Assembly (NCBI GenBank): GCA_002256145.1
Contig: NKIP01000015.1
Span: 1 to 64,000, forward strand
Length of the DNA stretch: 64,000 bases
Reading direction: 5' to 3'
Source of the DNA: Comamonadaceae bacterium PBBC1
Lineage (GTDB): Bacteria; Pseudomonadota; Gammaproteobacteria; Burkholderiales; Burkholderiaceae_C
Shown one piece after another: positions 62,645-64,000 of this stretch (its first letter is position 1; every line of letters begins with the position of its first letter). The position numbers were made by a program, and so were the translations under genes. The notes beneath the pieces were generated by a model. It was not told the origin of the DNA and did not search any database. It saw only the letters and a list, made by a program, of their open reading frames with translations.

Positions 62645-64000
62645 ATGAAGCGGTCTATCCTTTCCCCACGTTCTTTGCCCGCATCCTGGGCGTTCACCAT
62701 GGCTGTCGGGATGGGGCTCAGCGCCATCTCCATGGCGGTACAGGCGCAAGAAAAAGTCTTGCGCATTGCCATGACGGCGGCTGACATTCCCCGCACCCTG
62801 GGTCAGCCTGACCAAGGCTTTGAGGGCAACCGGTTCACCGGCATCCCGATGTACGACGCCTTGACTCACTGGGACTTGTCCAAAGCCGATGCCCCCAGTG
62901 TGGTGGGTCCTGGATTGGCCACTTCATGGACGGTGGGGGCGAGCGACAAAACCAAATGGACTTTCAAGCTGCGCCCTGGCATCAAGTTCCATGACGGATC
63001 GGCCGTGAACGCTGATGCCATTGTCTGGAACGTGCGCAAGGTGCTCGACAAAGACGCAGTGCACTTCGACGCCAGCCAGGTGGGCGTGACCGCCTCTCGC
63101 ATGCCCACACTGCGCAGTGCCCGAAAAATCGACGACCTGACCGTGGAGCTGACCACCAGCGAGCCCGATGCGTTTTTGCCCATCAACCTGACCAATTTGT
63201 TCATTGCCTCGCCCGTGCATTGGCAAAAGAAATTTGACGCCGCTGCAGGCGCCACGCCCGCAGACAAATCCAAGGCCGCCTGGACCGCCTTTGCCGCAGA
63301 CGCCTCCGGCTCTGGCCCCTTCAAAATGGCCCGTTTTGTGCCGCGTGAGCGCCTGGAAATGGTGGCCAACAAAACCTATTGGGACGCCAAGCGCATGCCC
63401 AAGGTCGACCGTGTGGTGCTGGTCCCCATGCCTGAGGCCAATGCCCGCACCGCAGCTTTGCTCGGTGGCCAGGTCGACTGGATCGAGGCCCCCGCGCCCG
63501 ACGCCATGCCGCAAATTCGCCAGCGCGGCTTCAAGATCGAAAGCAATGCCCAGCCCCATGTCTGGCCTTGGCAGTTGTCGTTTGCCGAAGGCTCGCCCTG
63601 GCTGGACAAGCGGGTGCGCCATGCGGCCAACTTGTGCGTGGACCGTGAGGGCCTGAAAACCCTGCTGGGCGGCATGATGGCGGCCCCCAAAGGCACGGTG
63701 CCTCCAGGTCACCCCTGGTGGGGCAACCCCAAATTCGACATCAAGTACGACGTGAATGCGGCCAAGGCCTTGATGACCCAAGCGGGCCACAGCGCGGCCA
63801 AACCCCTCAAGGTCAAGGTGCAAATCTCGGCATCGGGTTCAGGCCAGATGCAGCCCTTGCCCATGAACGAGTTTGTTCAGCAGTCGCTCAAGCAGTGCTT
63901 CTTTGATGTGCAGTTTGACGTGATCGAGTGGAACACCTTGTTCACCAACTGGCGTCGTGGGGCCAAAGACCCCTCGGCCAACGGTGCACACGCCATCAAC
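62645..64000 (+). CDS. ABC transporter substrate-binding protein, family 5 (incomplete)
   Basis: The gene starts at ATG 62645 and runs off the window after 452 codons. A signal peptide (about 1-35, ending MAVQAQ) precedes the receptor fold: YDALTHWDLSKADAPSVVGPGLATSW, WTFKLRPGIKFHDGSAVNADAIVWN and SGSGPFKMARFVPRERLEMVANKTYW. This is the peptide/nickel-type (DppA/OppA) family. The ligand cannot be told. Nearby hydantoin/amino-acid genes suggest a small nitrogen compound. Confidence 0.93.
   Translation, partial: MKRSILSPRSLPASWAFTMAVGMGLSAISMAVQAQEKVLRIAMTAADIPRTLGQPDQGFEGNRFTGIPMYDALTHWDLSKADAPSVVGPGLATSWTVGASDKTKWTFKLRPGIKFHDGSAVNADAIVWNVRKVLDKDAVHFDASQVGVTASRMPTLRSARKIDDLTVELTTSEPDAFLPINLTNLFIASPVHWQKKFDAAAGATPADKSKAAWTAFAADASGSGPFKMARFVPRERLEMVANKTYWDAKRMPKVDRVVLVPMPEANARTAALLGGQVDWIEAPAPDAMPQIRQRGFKIESNAQPHVWPWQLSFAEGSPWLDKRVRHAANLCVDREGLKTLLGGMMAAPKGTVPPGHPWWGNPKFDIKYDVNAAKALMTQAGHSAAKPLKVKVQISASGSGQMQPLPMNEFVQQSLKQCFFDVQFDVIEWNTLFTNWRRGAKDPSANGAHAIN

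Overview
The window looks like a chromosomal segment of a betaproteobacterium of the order Burkholderiales, most like a Comamonadaceae freshwater phototroph of the Limnohabitans/Rhodoferax kind. The grounds are the surE-pcm-nlpD block, EarP, a Bug-type solute receptor, the spheroidene-type carotenoid genes and the gene order crtEF-bchCXYZ-pufBALMC-crtADC. The genus is an inference; no rRNA gene is present.

Layout. 1-430: start of an IS30-type transposase inserted into a NIPSNAP-like gene remnant. 0.46-9.4 kb: housekeeping genes (Fic protein, earP, uvrC, pgsA, an EamA transporter, a tartrate/D-malate dehydrogenase, HU, tRNA-Val, ppiD) followed by tRNA-His. 9.7-10.6 kb: a decayed IS5 element. 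10.7-15.9 kb: quinone oxidoreductase, surE-pcm-nlpD and rlmD. 15.9-22 kb: an accessory patch with a degenerate class-C-like group II intron placed directly after a terminator, a nucleotidyltransferase-fold gene with a perfect inverted repeat in its promoter, and a 3-kb block bounded by about 85-bp inverted repeats that holds a damaged IS4 element and two toxin-antitoxin pairs (RelE/HigA type and MazEF type). 22-28 kb: VanZ, YdcF, ManC and an AT-rich OafA-type acyltransferase, among tandem arrays of REP-like repeats. 28-43 kb: outer-membrane proteins, then a mostly minus-strand catabolic cluster (acyl-CoA dehydrogenase, Bug receptor, flavin reductase, thioesterase, SDR dehydrogenase, thiolase, feruloyl-CoA synthetase, crotonase) plus an amidohydrolase. 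Together these could shorten hydroxycinnamoyl-CoA by a beta-oxidation-like route and release an aromatic acid. 43.2-59.5 kb: the photosynthesis superoperon. 59.6-64 kb: a REP array, argO/argP, an Asp/Glu/hydantoin racemase-like gene, and a truncated ABC peptide-type receptor gene.

Photosynthesis block. crtE and crtF supply and methylate the carotenoid. bchC and bchXYZ carry out late bacteriochlorophyll a steps. pufB and pufA encode LH1, pufL, pufM and pufC the reaction centre and its tetraheme cytochrome. crtA, crtD and crtC finish spheroidene/spheroidenone-type carotenoids, and pucB, pucA and pucC encode LH2 and its assembly factor. Two perfect TGT-N12-ACA PpsR/CrtJ-type sites precede crtE and bchC. 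The remaining bch genes and crtB/crtI are not in the window, so the photosynthesis genes are split or continue elsewhere.

The least explained items are a 74-residue one-helix membrane protein encoded between the LH1 beta and alpha genes, a 31-residue one-helix peptide encoded after pucC, and an LH2 alpha chain with Phe44-Leu45, the residue pair associated with blue-shifted B800-820 antenna.
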